Shown piece by piece: positions 41,882 through 52,800 of a stretch of 64,000 nucleotides of DNA. The translations under genes and the position numbers were made by a program. The DNA lies in assembly GCA_001600355.1 (NCBI GenBank), contig BCJU01000003.1, forward strand, positions 3,042,519 to 3,106,518. The letters run 5' to 3'. The stretch is from Meira nashicola (Eukaryota > Basidiomycota > Exobasidiomycetes > Exobasidiales > Brachybasidiaceae). Every line of letters begins with the position of its first letter. Position 1 is the stretch's first letter. Under the pieces are notes generated by a model, which saw nothing but the letters and a program-made list of their open reading frames with translations, was not told where the DNA came from and did not search any database.

Positions 41882-43575
41882 TCAGACAGAAAATTAATGA
41901 AACATTTGTATATATTACACCAATCATAATAATGAATAGCACTTTTGATCAACAGAATGATAGCAAAGTTGGATAAAATTACCACGTGCTCGTTTTGAGT
42001 ATCGTACGATAAACCGCAAGCATTCGTGAAAGATTAAACGAATATCGGCTGATACACATAGAATAATTCTCATCAATCTTTATTTGCAAATTACCGAAGC
42101 CACAACCGGTGTTTGTTTGAAGTTGATGTCCGTCGGCTGTCAAATCAGTTGTGCAGGTTAGCGCAGCACACAATGTCTCACATCTTTTGATACGAGTTAA
42201 TTTAATTTGACATGTCAATTTTTCAATCAACACAGCCTCAAGTGGCTCAGGTTCGGGCATGCATGTATATTGTGTACGAATGTGTATGTTCGAGGAGCGT
42301 GCCGTTAGACAAGTTGCAAATTAATCATGTACATAGTCTATGTATACAGGCTAATTCCTGCATTTTCTCAACTGCTTTTTGAAAATCTCTTCATCGAAAA
42401 TTCTTTTTAAACAAATGCCTGCATAAGTGCATGAGTACCAAAAACGCGACGCAACGGACGCGAATAAAAAAAAACCTCCACACCATACCAGACTCCTTGA
42501 TGTGCGGCACGCATGCACTTTTCCACTAAAAAACATAATTTAATTTCCCGATACGTTGAACTAAAAAATACAAACCTTTCTGATCGTACGGGAAAACCTG
42601 TCCAAAAGCCAGACCTATGTACATGTAAGATATTGAAATGACAGGTTGAATTGAGATACGAGTGTATACTGTTAAGATAAAGACTCCTCCTCGATGTTAC
42701 ACCATTAATTTGGTGTGATGTTGATGTAAGGCGTGGAGTAATTTACAAAATCCTGTGCAAAGTGACATGAAGAACAAGTCTAGACCCATGACATATGTAT
42801 GTAAGGCAGCTAAGATTGTGAAGCTGAGATTGAATCGAAGGAGGTTAATGATTGCATGATGCATGCCGAAGTAGCGGATCTTGGTAAAGGTGTTGTTCCG
42901 TTCGAAAAGCATTTCTGCACAAAAGGAGACGAATCAGGTTCTTTTTCACGCTAAGGGTACGTTTCTCACACTTTTTTTTGCGTGTTTGAGGGCACCAGGC
43001 AGGTGAACGCGCCTTTTTTATTCTTCGACGAAAATCTGAATGTGGATGTTTAGCGCACCTTTTTTTTTTTTCTTTACTTCCTTATCGTGTTTTTTTTTTC
43101 TCTGTCGATTGGTACAGAGTCCAGATGCACAATCGCTTGAACCCTCGTTCATCATATTTTGAGCGAGCGAGGGAAGCGGCAGCGGCGGAGTATGTCAAAA
43201 ATTAAATGTCGTGCATCTCTACACTTCTTCTTATGATATACATATGCCAAGGATACAACCACGTCACTTCTTCGCCCATTACGTGAGCTGAACTTTGGCT
43301 TCCTGATTGAGGTTTTTCTCTCTTTATAACCTTAAAAGGATCTTTGCGTTCTGACCATCATCCTACCTCCTCACTTTGCTCATTCGTTGAGTTGAAAAAC
43401 GATCTCAAATCGTTTCATTGTGGAATTGCGATTATACTCAGAAGTACGGCTAACCCGCGTTCCTTTTTAATAAAGCGGAGGCCGACGCGAATTCATTTTG
43501 AGTTCCTCTCCGAATATTCTGAGATTTTAGCACAGCCCCCCAAACCTTATCATCTCTTAGCATTCATCCATCACA
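41882..43575. other. Long intergenic region between GCN2 and the CSC1-like gene
   Basis: About 1.7 kb. Contains TGTACATAGTCTATG near 42329, TGTACATG near 42615, a 12-T run at about 43070-43081 with a second T-run near 43090, and a TATAA box near 43324 that may serve the channel gene. A 93-codon minus-strand frame at 41979-42260 with six cysteines is possible but unsupported. No confident gene. Confidence 0.45.
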
Positions 43576-46176
43576 ATGGCAATCAAAATGGCAAACAAAA
43601 CTTTTTTTGCTTCGGCAATTGTGGCATTCTCAATGATTAGTCAAGCAAGAGCACAAAGTAACAGTAGTACAAACAGTTCAACTTCTTCCGTTATTTCTTC
43701 TTTGGTATTGAATTTGGTCATCTTTTCGGTTGAAATGATTGCATTCTTCATCTTGCGTCCTAAATTCCCAAAAGTTTATCGACCAAAATCATACCTTGGA
43801 TTGGAGAGCGAACGTGTTGCAGCTCCTTCTGATAGCTTATTTGGCTGGATTCCGGAATTCTTACGTACACCAACTTCAGTTATCCTTTACAAGAACGGTT
43901 TAGATGCTTATCAATTCGTTGCTTTTCTCGAAATGATGATCTGGTTCTTTGTTCCTGTTTGGCTTTTCACTTGGATTTTCCTCATGCCTCTTTACGCAGC
44001 TAAATCTACCATTGGAGCAACAGGTTTCAACATGTTCACCTATGGTAACATTGGTAAAACACGCAGTCAACAATTGCGCTTGATCGGTGTTTTGTTTGCT
44101 AATTGGATTATCGTTTTATACTGGATTTGGGTTATGCGTAGATTTATTGCTTCTTTCATCAAGAATCGTCAAGAATTCTTGTTGTCTCCTGAACACAAAG
44201 CATCAGCACAAGCACGTACAATCTTGATCACCGGTATTCCAAACGATTACCTTTCCGAACGTAAATTGTCAAACATGTACTCTCACTTCCCCGGCGGTGT
44301 TGCTAAAGTTTGGCTTAACAGAGATTTGCAAGATATGCCCGAATTATTTGATCAACGTATGAAAGCATGCAACAAATTAGAAGGTGCAATCGCAAGTGTT
44401 CAAAAGATCGCATTTAAGAAGATCAAAAAGGGCAAAGTTACAGCTTCAAGCGAAAGCAAAGATGCCGAACTTGATTTGGGTGTTATCGAAAAGTATTTGA
44501 CAAAGAAAGAACGTCCAACGCACAAATTGGGTGCTTTAGGTTGCTATGGTGAAAAGGTTGACACTTTGGATTGGTGCCGCGAAGAGATTCCAAGATTGAC
44601 AAAAGAATTAGACGAACGTCGTCGTGCTGCTGAAACTGATTATGAAACTTATCGTCCTGCTTCTGCCGCTTTTATCATGTTTAACACTCAAATTGCCGCT
44701 CACATGGCCGTAAAGACTCACGCACATCATCAACCATACCGTATGGCAAACCATTACCTTGAAGCACATCCATTGGATGTAATTTGGGAAAATTTGGGCA
44801 TGAACCCTTACGCTGTTAAGATTCGTACTGCTATCGGATGGGCAATCACTATCGGTTTAGTACTCTTCTGGACTTTAGTCACCGTCGTCGTTGGTTTCAT
44901 TTCAAATGTTACTGGTACTGCAATGAAAATTGGTTGGTTACACTGGTTGCTCAATATTCCAGGCGTAGTAAGAGGTATTATTCAAGGTGTTTTGCCTGTC
45001 ATTTTGCTCGCAGTTGCCAATATCCTTTTGGTTATGTTCTTGCGTTTCTTGGGTCGTTTCAGTGGTATTCCAACTAGATCTGGTGTTGAATTGTCACTGT
45101 TTGATCGTATGGCAATCTTTAACATCATTCAAAACTTCTTACTTTTGACAATCATTTCCGGTGTTTCAAGTGGTATCAATCAAATTGTTGAAGTGATCTC
45201 TAAGCCAGCTGCTTTACCTGGTCTATTGGCAGAAAAAGTTCCCCAAGCATCAAGCTTCTTCTTGTCTTTCGTCCTTCTTCAAGGTTTGACCGGATGTGCT
45301 TCTGGCTTTTTGCAAATTGCACCTTTAATCATTTATTACGTCAAAAAGTTCTTATTGGCTTCTACACCACGTAAATTGTGGCACATTGAAAATGATATGC
45401 CTTCAGTCGCTTGGGGTACATTATTTGCAAGTACAACATTGTTAACTGTGATCGGTGTCGGTTATACAATCATGGCACCTATCATGAACGGATTCGCAAT
45501 GGCAGCTTTCATCCTTTTGTTCGTCATGTACAAGTACAACTTTACTTACGTTTACAATATGTCAGGCGCAACAGAAACTGCCGGTTTATTCTTCCCAAAA
45601 GCGATCAATTTCATCTTTGCAGCAATGTACTTGCAAATGCTCATTCAAGCCGTTCTTTTCTTCATTTCTCAATACGCTTTCGGTGGTCAATCTGCAATTC
45701 CTCAAGGTGTCTTTATGGTCATTTTGATAGTTATCACTATTGGATTCCAATACTTCTTTATTGATTCTTATGGATCTTTGTACACCGCTTTACCTCTTTC
45801 TCTCGTTCAACCTGAAGATGGAAACGGAGCAGCTGCTACATCTTCCAACACACCAAATGAAAAGAAAGGATTATTGTCAGATGCACAAAAAGGAGCTCCT
45901 GGCGTTGTTGATACGAACAGCAACAGAGCCGCTTCTGGAACTGCTGCTGAAAATGATAACGATCACGAAGATCCTCTAGAAGCCTTTACACCTATCCCTC
46001 TCAAGGAAAATCAACGTGATATTTGGATTGCCGATGATGTTTTAGGTTTGGGTCGTGCAGAAAATGAACGTAATCGTTCGGCAGGCATTTCGACAACTAT
46101 GCGTGGTGCTACAAGAGATGACAAGGGCAAAATTCAAACTGATCTTCATTGCCCACCAGGAGAAATCTTGCTCTGA
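43576..46176 (+). CDS. CSC1/OSCA/TMEM63-type mechanosensitive cation channel (DUF221)
   Basis: 866 residues. A possible cleaved signal peptide (to about ARAQS) is followed by the first membrane helix, the FILRPKFPKVYRPKSYL motif, two further helices, a cytosolic domain with the phosphate/RRM-like motif RTILITGIPNDYLSERKL, and a block of about seven to eight helices of the RSN1_7TM domain. The C-terminus is cytosolic, acidic and Asn/Ala-rich. Such proteins are hyperosmolality- or stretch-gated cation channels, and yeast Rsn1 relatives also affect salt tolerance. The context CACAATGGC around the start is favourable. An alternative ATG four codons downstream is in frame. Confidence 0.92.
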   Translation: MAIKMANKTFFASAIVAFSMISQARAQSNSSTNSSTSSVISSLVLNLVIFSVEMIAFFILRPKFPKVYRPKSYLGLESERVAAPSDSLFGWIPEFLRTPTSVILYKNGLDAYQFVAFLEMMIWFFVPVWLFTWIFLMPLYAAKSTIGATGFNMFTYGNIGKTRSQQLRLIGVLFANWIIVLYWIWVMRRFIASFIKNRQEFLLSPEHKASAQARTILITGIPNDYLSERKLSNMYSHFPGGVAKVWLNRDLQDMPELFDQRMKACNKLEGAIASVQKIAFKKIKKGKVTASSESKDAELDLGVIEKYLTKKERPTHKLGALGCYGEKVDTLDWCREEIPRLTKELDERRRAAETDYETYRPASAAFIMFNTQIAAHMAVKTHAHHQPYRMANHYLEAHPLDVIWENLGMNPYAVKIRTAIGWAITIGLVLFWTLVTVVVGFISNVTGTAMKIGWLHWLLNIPGVVRGIIQGVLPVILLAVANILLVMFLRFLGRFSGIPTRSGVELSLFDRMAIFNIIQNFLLLTIISGVSSGINQIVEVISKPAALPGLLAEKVPQASSFFLSFVLLQGLTGCASGFLQIAPLIIYYVKKFLLASTPRKLWHIENDMPSVAWGTLFASTTLLTVIGVGYTIMAPIMNGFAMAAFILLFVMYKYNFTYVYNMSGATETAGLFFPKAINFIFAAMYLQMLIQAVLFFISQYAFGGQSAIPQGVFMVILIVITIGFQYFFIDSYGSLYTALPLSLVQPEDGNGAAATSSNTPNEKKGLLSDAQKGAPGVVDTNSNRAASGTAAENDNDHEDPLEAFTPIPLKENQRDIWIADDVLGLGRAENERNRSAGISTTMRGATRDDKGKIQTDLHCPPGEILL

Positions 46177-47136
46177 TCTTGATTCCTTTTTCTCGTCTTG
46201 AATTAGTATATATAATGGCGTTGATCATATTCTTATTTTCTTTTAAAAAAAATCGCTTCCTCTTACCCTCGCTTTGTGTTTATTATTCCCCAAACCTCTA
46301 TATCCGCTCTGCATTCTTTGCAAACAACTCACAATCTTTTCTACCGAATTCCCTTTTAATGTTATTCTGACTTTTTTTTCAAATGCAATGAAATAACAGA
46401 TTACTTCTATTAAAATTCTACTAGTAGAGATCAAAGCAAATGCTCTTCTCACGTTGTGACATGTGGAGGCGGATAGAATTAATGAAATTCCCGAAGCTTT
46501 CAATATGATCTTTGATCGAGAGATGGTCATCACTATATACATAGTCTAGATGATGATAGTGCAATATTGATCTTTCTTTAGAATGTGTAAAGCCACTATT
46601 GCTGTGCTATGCTGTGCTCGCTCTTTTTATTAAAGTTGGTAGATAGCACTGCATCTTATACATACATGTACTAAAATCGTACGAGTTGGCACTTTATCAG
46701 CTTTTTTTTTTTGGTTTTATGATCTACGACGCATGCTAATCTATCTATCTAAAAATGCTGTTCAGTTTAGCCTATTTTATTTAAACCGGGAGCTTGATAC
46801 ATATACAGATTATATAAAGCATTATTTTGGCTCTGTGCAAGATGACGTTTTCGATTGGCGTTTACTGTTTAAAAGGTACACTAAAGAAAATGATGACCGC
46901 GTGATTTTTAACAGTGGAGCACTATACAACTGTAAGAATCGAGGAAAAAGAAAGAAGGTACAACGAGGTAATTTTTATAATTAATGAAAAAGGGTTACTC
47001 CGCATACATATATTCGATACAGTACGGGCCTTTGGTCGACTAATGGCCGCGGATCGTGTGGAAATGTGATTGCCTCTCCCATTCTCCCTTGGCTTTTATT
47101 CTTTGCTTCGTAATCAGTAAGATTAACCGGCGGATG
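46177..47136. other. Intergenic region between the channel gene and the Gly/Ser-rich gene
   Basis: About 960 bp. Contains TACATAGTCTA (46538-46548), a TACATACATGTAC word near 46657 and a T-run near 46700. Short ORFs lack any recognisable motif. No gene called. Confidence 0.45.
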
Positions 47137-47144
47137 TATATAAG
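47137..47144 (+). promoter_or_regulatory. TATA box of the Gly/Ser-rich protein gene
   Basis: TATATAAG lies 86 nt upstream of the ATG, followed by a pyrimidine-rich then CA-rich leader typical of highly expressed fungal genes. Confidence 0.6.
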
Positions 47145-47230
47145 CAGGTGTGAAAGACAAATTTCAGTTTCAAACCTCTCTCTTCATCTTTCTTTTTTAA
47201 ACAACCAACACACATACACAAGCAAACACA

Positions 47231-48244
47231 ATGCAAGAAGAAGCAAACACAATCATCTTTGCTCGAGATGATCTAGTACAACCTTATTCTGCACAAGAGA
47301 TTAGTTTCTTACAACGCAGAAAAGGTGGTGGCGGTGGTGGCCGAGGAGGTGGTGGCAGTAGTGGAGGAAGAAGTAGTAGCAGTGGATCATCAACTAGTGG
47401 CAGTAGTAGTAGTAGCGGCGGCGGTAGTAGCGCAGGTCGTTCTTCTTCATCAAGTGCAAGTAAAGGTTTTACACCCGGAAGTGTGAGCGGAGGAAGAAAT
47501 GTATACGGAACGACGGGCGGATTCGGGATTCCAAATCGTTATTCAATCACTTCAGGATCTTTCGTTGGGCGTCAAGCAGGTGGCGGAACACGTAATAGCG
47601 TTTATGGATCACCTTATTATGGCAGTGGTTATACAGGCGGTTATGCATCAAGAGGTTTACTTGCTGGAGGTGCTGTTGGTGGTTTAGGTTTCCCGTTCAT
47701 CTTTTGGCCTGTAGCATTTGGTGGTTATGGTGGATATTATGGCAGTCGTGAATTAAATAGGGATGATAGACCTGGAGGTAATATGACACAATATTCACTC
47801 ACTCCACCTTCAACTGTTACAAACACAACTGCAAATCAATTCGCAATTTATGGAGATGCAAATAGCGTAGATCAAGTTTTCCAAGATCTCAAAGCAGATT
47901 GTGGCGTTCAAAATCAATTAGCAGCAAATTTCACAATTAATCCAAATCAAGCAGTTCAATATTATCGTGGAAGTAGTTTTGCAATCTTATTAAACGGATA
48001 TAATAATACTCAACCAAATGTTGATGGTGATGTGAGCGGTAATACAACTTCTGCTGATTATTCTGCAACTCCACCTGCAATCACAACCGTTCAAGGTGTT
48101 GATACAAATTATTTCAATTGCATCAATAGCACAACAGGAAATAATGTTCCACTCGTAGACGGCGCTTTGACATTCTATCAGAACAACTTGATGATCTTAC
48201 TTCCAGCAGTTTTTGTAACCATGCTTATCAATATCTTCTCATAA
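47231..48244 (+). CDS. Gly/Ser-rich protein with C-terminal membrane anchor, unknown
   Basis: 337 residues. After a charged N-terminus (MQEEANTIIFARDDL) comes a Gly/Ser/Arg low-complexity region (about residues 30-80), then a Gly/Tyr-rich segment with an FPFIFWPVAFGGYGGYYG hydrophobic stretch. A C-terminal domain follows with two cysteines (KADCGVQ and FNCINS) and at least six N-glycosylation sequons, ending in a hydrophobic tail (LMILLPAVFVTMLINIFS). The layout suggests a surface or endomembrane protein, yet no N-terminal signal peptide is visible in this model. A 12-nt direct repeat AGCAAACACAAT flanks the start codon, 21 nt apart. Strong TATA and leader features support expression. Function unknown. 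Confidence 0.7.
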   Translation: MQEEANTIIFARDDLVQPYSAQEISFLQRRKGGGGGGRGGGGSSGGRSSSSGSSTSGSSSSSGGGSSAGRSSSSSASKGFTPGSVSGGRNVYGTTGGFGIPNRYSITSGSFVGRQAGGGTRNSVYGSPYYGSGYTGGYASRGLLAGGAVGGLGFPFIFWPVAFGGYGGYYGSRELNRDDRPGGNMTQYSLTPPSTVTNTTANQFAIYGDANSVDQVFQDLKADCGVQNQLAANFTINPNQAVQYYRGSSFAILLNGYNNTQPNVDGDVSGNTTSADYSATPPAITTVQGVDTNYFNCINSTTGNNVPLVDGALTFYQNNLMILLPAVFVTMLINIFS

Positions 48245-48341
48245 TGATGTATTCTTGGATTTTAATGCATAATACCAGTCAAACAACTGAAGGAATAATA
48301 AAATTAGAAGTACAATAATTAAAATACAACTTTGAACACCA

Positions 48342-49313
48342 TCATTCATCTGGACCATCATCATCGACCGCTGCTCCACCTCCTGTCTCGTTCTGCAACA
48401 TATCCATGTCATCGTCAGGATCAGCTATTCCTTGTTGCTCGTAATCATTTTCAGGACCAACATAAACTTCCTCTCCGTCTTGATCATCAAATACAACATC
48501 TTGCTGATCATTTAATTCGGCGTTTGTAGGTACTGTATTATTTCGATCTTGGTAAGCTTGAATTGCTTCTTGATCGAGTGGAAGATGAGCAGAAATAACA
48601 CTAAGAATGTCTTGTCTTTGATCTGAAGTGAATCGATCTTCGATTTCTTCTACAAGCTAGATGGTGGGGAAACAAAGATTAGATCAGTCAAGGTTTTATA
48701 TCAGATTCAGTGAGCACATTCTACTACTTACCGGATACAACTCTATCTCCGTTGTAGGAGCATGATTGATCAACATCAATCTCTCTCCTTTTGTCAATCT
48801 CTTCTCCCTTTCAATAAAAGTTATTATCCCTCCTTCTTCACCTCCTTCGTTCAATCCTACTACACCTTCAACAGGTTTACCACGTTCCCATGCGTATAAA
48901 GCATCCATGAATCGAGGTATTTGATCGGCAGATTGATGTGCACATGGCCTTTGTACGTTTCGTAAACATTCTAAAACTTCATATTGAATCGTTCGTAAAT
49001 TTGAAGGTAAAGATTGCATAGTTCTTTCTTCGATCGATAAAGATTCCGTTCCGCCGGGTTTTGTTATCGAATTGATTGTTGTAATCTTTGTTGATCTTAT
49101 ACTTTCAGAATCTTTTGCTATTTCTGCGTTCAGCTTTGTCGATCCAACAGATTCTTCCGCTTTATTAGATGATGCTATTGCCGCCGCTGCTGCTGCTGCT
49201 GCTAATTCATCATTCTTTAATACTGCCATTTGCTGTCTTTTGCCCATCTCTCGTAATACCTGTAAAACCTCAAAATCGCTCAATTCTGCAGCACGAGCAT
49301 TCTTGACCTTCAT
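48342..49313 (-). CDS. RPC17: RNA polymerase III subunit Rpc17/RPC9 (two exons)
   Basis: Exon 1 (49313-48732, 194 codons) starts at MKVKNARAAELSDFEVLQVL, the family's usual N-terminus. A 75-nt intron (48731-48657; donor GTAAGT, acceptor CATCTAG) joins in phase 0 to exon 2 (48656-48342), giving 298 residues. The HRDC-like core is visible as NLRTIQYEVLECL, then LTKGERLMLINHAPTTEIEL continuing as YP-LVEEIEDRF. Rpc17 pairs with Rpc25 in the Pol III stalk that contacts TFIIIB. Two additions make it about twice family length: an Ala-run/Ser/Thr-rich insertion after the first helix and an acidic Asp/Gln-rich tail. An ORF extending upstream of 49313 gives no family sequence and is rejected. Confidence 0.88.
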
Positions 49314-49845
49314 TATGACATAAACAGTAAATGTCAAAAGATTGCTTCCTGTATGGCTATCGCAATCGTGAAGAAACAAAGTGAAAGGGAAGAAAGAATC
49401 TTGAGCGCTCAGAAATTTATTCATTTTTATTTTCCGATTTCCGCTCAAAGCCTCCAGAATTGACTTCACGAACTTCTTTTCAATCAACGTCCGCGTGTAC
49501 TGACGCGTGTGTTAGGTCCAAGTCTAGTAAACGCGTGTGTGCCGCTTGAAAAATGCAGCCTGTGAATTGGAAAGCTTATTTTTTGTTTGGTGTTGCATTC
49601 AAAGCACTAGCCTGCATTTTTGCCGAGAACAAGACTCAGGGGCTCTCATTTCCGCTATTGAATATGCATGTACATGAAGGTGCATACAAGATGGTGGAGA
49701 AAGTAGTACTGTTGTTTGAGAAAGTGAAATTGAGACTTGCTCTTGATTATCAAAACCATCTTAAAAGACAAACAAATAGATTTTCATTCGTAGACTTGGG
49801 GAGAGAAAGGGGCTTTCTTTCTAAAACGAAAGAGAGTGAGCGTTC
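49314..49845. promoter_or_regulatory. Divergent RPC17/sorting-nexin promoter with ACGCGT boxes
   Basis: 532 bp. ACGCGT occurs at 49503-49508 and 49531-49536, both followed by GTGT, so the two copies share ACGCGTGTGT. A short plus-strand ORF at 49553-49849 begins with a non-ATG codon and has no motifs, so it is not called. Confidence 0.55.
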
Positions 49846-52800
49846 ATGATGGCATCCTCTTCAACTTCAACGATGAATATTCTATCTGAAAGAAATCTTA
49901 ATTCGATTTCACTTCGTTCAAATTCAACAATTCAAGGTACTATCAAACCAATTCCACCTCCTAAACCAAGTCATTTATCTACCGCATTTACAGGCACGCT
50001 GAATTCGGATGCTCTAAAGAGTTATATAAAGCAACAAACTCAAAGACAATCTGTTGCATCAACAAGTACAAATCAAAGATATTATCGTAAAAATTACGTT
50101 TCATCATTACATTATGCACATGATACATTTAAAACCTCAAGAGAAAGTTCAACTGATGAAGAAGATGAAGATGAAAATGCAGCTTGGGGAACGGCAAGGC
50201 AAACTCCAAGTCCGATTCCAAATAAGCCTGGATTGATTGATATATTTGCACCTCTAACAATACCTGGAGGCGATTCGATGAATTTGGATGCAAAAAATTC
50301 ATTCACCATTCGAGCAGATCCGATAGGGAGAAGTCAAGGAGATGCAATTCAAACAAACATGAATGATGTCGAAACACCAACAAAGACGAGAAGATCACCG
50401 TCTGATACTCATGAAGATGATAAACAGGTGGCTACGATCAAATTGGGAAAGAATGAAGCATTAAATCTCATGCTCAGCGAACGAGATGAAATTGTTTCGC
50501 AAGGAATACATCTTAGAGAAGGTAGCGGCAATACTGCTCGTCAACCTTCTATGATTTGCTCATCAGAAGAAGGCACGATTAGATCAAGAGAGCCTTCCAT
50601 TCTGTCACGATTATCAACATTCGAAGACGATTTTGATGAGGAAACTTATCAAATTCCACCCAACAATGACAATGAATCATATAGCTCAAATGGTGTTGAA
50701 CTTGAAAGTACACCTCGCAAGAATTGGATGCACGCCCGAGATGGAAGTGCTTTCGAACGTGCAAGCCCATGCAATGGACCAAAAAGTGGTTTTACCAGAA
50801 TACATGGAGAAAAAAGTAAGATAAACGTATCCCAAACAAGCATAAAAGAGTCTGATGAGGCCGACACAAAGACAGGCCTTCCTTCTCAATCTCGTGGGCT
50901 TCCGATGCTCGTTGCAGGTCCTCCTCCTATTCGTCCAAAGAGCGTAGCGTTAAAGGTATCAGATATAGAAGATCAAGCAAAAGCAGCTATTGAAGAAGAA
51001 AACATTACCTCTACACCAAAGCAAGAAAAGAGTCAGGCTGAATGTGAATTGCATGTGACTGGCAATTCTCTTTCAGCTAATACTCAACAAGTCTCAGAAT
51101 TGAATGTCACACAGCCCAATGTTAGTAAATCAAATCTATCTTCTAGGCGAAGAGAGGTGGAAAGAGGTACAGGCAGACAAGCACGAGCTTTGTACGAATT
51201 TGAAGGAGAACCACGATTTAATGAATTAAGTCTTGCGCCCGGTCAAGTATTTGAAATTCTAAAAGAGGATGTTCAAGATGGTTGGAGTCTTGCAGCTGCT
51301 GAACAAAAGAATGTATGGACTAAAGGTTTAATCCCTCAAGGCTGGTATACTTATATTCAAGAATTCACCGTTTCGCCAAATGTGGATCCTAATAGTGCAC
51401 GAACAACGGAAAGCACCGGCACTTCTTTGGTCGTTCCTATGATCAGATCTCATAGTTCCATAAGCGCAACTAGTAATTCAGGCAACCGTGATGAAAGTCA
51501 CAATATACGTTCACGTCAGGATTCATCTCGACCTGCTTCGGGCGTAGGTCAAATGTCTTCTTCTTTTGCTGAAGGTAAAGGTGCATTACAAATCTTGACG
51601 CAAATGAAGCAATACACGGCAACATCTAACCCTCATCCACAATCTGGATTTCGAGCTATGTCTGGTTCAAAAATTCAAGATCCAATTCGTGAAGCATCCG
51701 TTGAAGAGGTTCCACCAGAATCGATTGAATTTACATCAAATGACAGCATTGTGAGCGGCATTTCCAGCAACGGTCTATCTGATCAGCAGCACTTGACGGC
51801 CAATGACGTGATTGCAGATACGTCAATGGAAACCAACATCTCCACAGAAACGGCAATATCCACTTCCTGGAAACCGCCAGGAATATTCGGTGGACGATCC
51901 CTAAACAGGTTTGCACCTTTTGTAACAAGTGGCGCAGAACATTATATTCTCACTGATCCATCTGGCAAGAAAGTCATTCAGCCTGCTACAGAAGATAATG
52001 ATCATCAATTTGCAATCACGTATGGCTATCATGGTGGACCTGCTTGGAAGTACGAAGGAGTGAGCTTAATCGTTGAAGTTCATTCTCCAGAAGTGCATGT
52101 GGACGATCATGGAAAAGAGTATACAGCCTATGTTATACATACTTCATTCGTTCTGGCTTCAGAAGAGCAGGCTGAAGTGCAAGATTTATTGTTGGACCCA
52201 TTCAAGAGACCAGAAGAACCTTCAATGACTTCAAGCGTTTATAGAAGATTTAATCAATTCCGTTGGTTGGCTAATCATTTATGCAAATATTATCCATCAA
52301 TAATGCTCACTTTTCCACCAATGCCAAGCACAAATCAAGGTGCAGGAAGATTAGCTAGATTTGATGAAATTTTTGTTGAAAGAAGAAGGCGACATTTACA
52401 AAGCTGGTTATCATGTGTAGTTCGACATCCATCCTTATCAAAAGATGCTGGAGTTCGATTCTTTTTGGAAGCAGAAGAAGAAGGAGAAGAATGGTTACAA
52501 GCAGCAAAAAGAATGGTACAAAAAGAGAATCAATTATTCAAATATGATCAATTGAATCCTACAAGTCATATCTTTGCTTCTACAACGCATCCGATGTTCA
52601 ACTTTGAAGCAAATGAAGCAGAATTAGAAGCTAAACATATGACCAAATTCAGCGAAGTGTATGAAAGATGCATGTCCAACAACAACAACGAAAGTAGCGG
52701 AATGTTAAACACATACAAAGGCTTCCGTTCAAATACGACAAAGAGTAGCGAATCTTATAGACAGCTATCGTTGTCGATCTTACGACTAATAACAGGTTCT

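Noticed and set aside
49314..49487. N-terminal extension of RPC17 up to 49487
   Set aside because: The extra residues show no family similarity, while MKVKNARAAELSDFEV at 49313 is the canonical start.
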